DNA of 64,000 nt from Echinometra lucunter (lineage: Eukaryota > Echinodermata > Echinoidea > Camarodonta > Echinometridae). Both the position numbers and the translations under genes were made by a program. Position 1 is the first letter of the stretch. Every line of letters begins with the position of its first letter. This document shows positions 46,345 through 64,000 of the stretch, one piece after another. The notes beneath the pieces are model-generated. The model searched no databases. It saw only the letters and a list, made by a program, of their open reading frames with translations, and was not told the DNA's origin. The stretch is from positions 19,870,143-19,934,142 of the forward strand of contig CM057169.1 of the NCBI GenBank assembly GCA_029962745.1, in the 5' to 3' direction.

Positions 46345-46345
<1 letters not shown>
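46316..46345 (+). promoter_or_regulatory. Upstream ORF overlapping the RUBCN start codon
   Basis: ATG at 46316 opens nine codons (MKVSKLRIL) and stops at TGA 46343-46345. The A of that stop is the A of the main ATG, giving the arrangement TGATG. A ribosome ending the short frame would be placed on the main start, as in termination-reinitiation; leaky scanning is the alternative. Whether it is translated is unknown. Confidence 0.6.
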
Positions 46346-63769
<17,424 letters not shown>

Positions 63770-64000
63770 GTATTTCTGAGCAAATTTTTAAAATCTGAGC
63801 TGCATGGCCCTACATGCTATCAGTGTATGTAAATATAAAGCCCTGATAATGCACTTCAAAGGTGGCATCTTGTGCTTCTCGAAAGTGAAAACGTACAAGT
63901 GACCTGAAATGCCAGACCTTTTTTTAACCCATGGACTGCTGTGTTGGACAAAAGCATATTACCCAGGTTGGTTTTGCAAATGGCAGTGATATATACCTTG

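Overview
The window is animal nuclear DNA. It has spliced genes separated by long introns, tRNA- and 7SL-headed SINEs, LINE relics, many short inverted-repeat transposons, long microsatellites and numerous poly(C)/poly(G) tracts. The proteins (a galactose 3-O-sulfotransferase and a Rubicon orthologue) and the repeat style fit a marine deuterostome invertebrate. An echinoderm is my best guess, inferred from character rather than a database match. Most of the short open frames are not genes.

Three loci have good coding evidence. (1) 7611-7718, minus strand: one first coding exon resembling the start of a methyltransferase-like (METTL27/WBSCR27 type) protein; its other exons were not found. (2) 22061-25149, minus strand: a complete three-exon type II membrane sulfotransferase of the Gal3ST family, 618 residues, whose splice phases join without a break. 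(3) 46345-63769 and beyond, plus strand: the first six coding exons (598 residues) of Rubicon (RUBCN), the RUN-domain regulator of the Beclin 1/UVRAG/VPS34 complex; the gene runs off the right edge.

Layout. 1-2.9 kb is nested retroelement debris: an L1-like relic interrupted by a fold-back element, then a CR1/L2-like 3' end. 4.7-7.1 kb holds two direct copies of one 0.8-kb inverted-repeat element. 8.2-21 kb is SINEs, small inverted-repeat elements, a 1.1-kb fold-back and simple repeats. 22-25 kb is the sulfotransferase. 26.6-28 kb has two strong fold-back elements side by side. 28-40 kb is gene-poor, with a tandem duplication at 37.4-38.0 kb. 40.9-42.5 kb is a 1.66-kb non-autonomous element with an exact 8-bp target duplication. 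43-46 kb has more small elements, and 46.2 kb to the end is Rubicon.

Most striking signals: a minisatellite that starts exactly at a Rubicon 5' splice site and repeats that splice site many times; three copies of one small transposon in Rubicon introns, each with its own perfect 8-bp target duplication; two SINEs with the same body but different heads (7SL-like and tRNA-like); and an upstream ORF in the Rubicon leader whose stop overlaps the main start codon. I found no CRISPR, phage or bacterial features.
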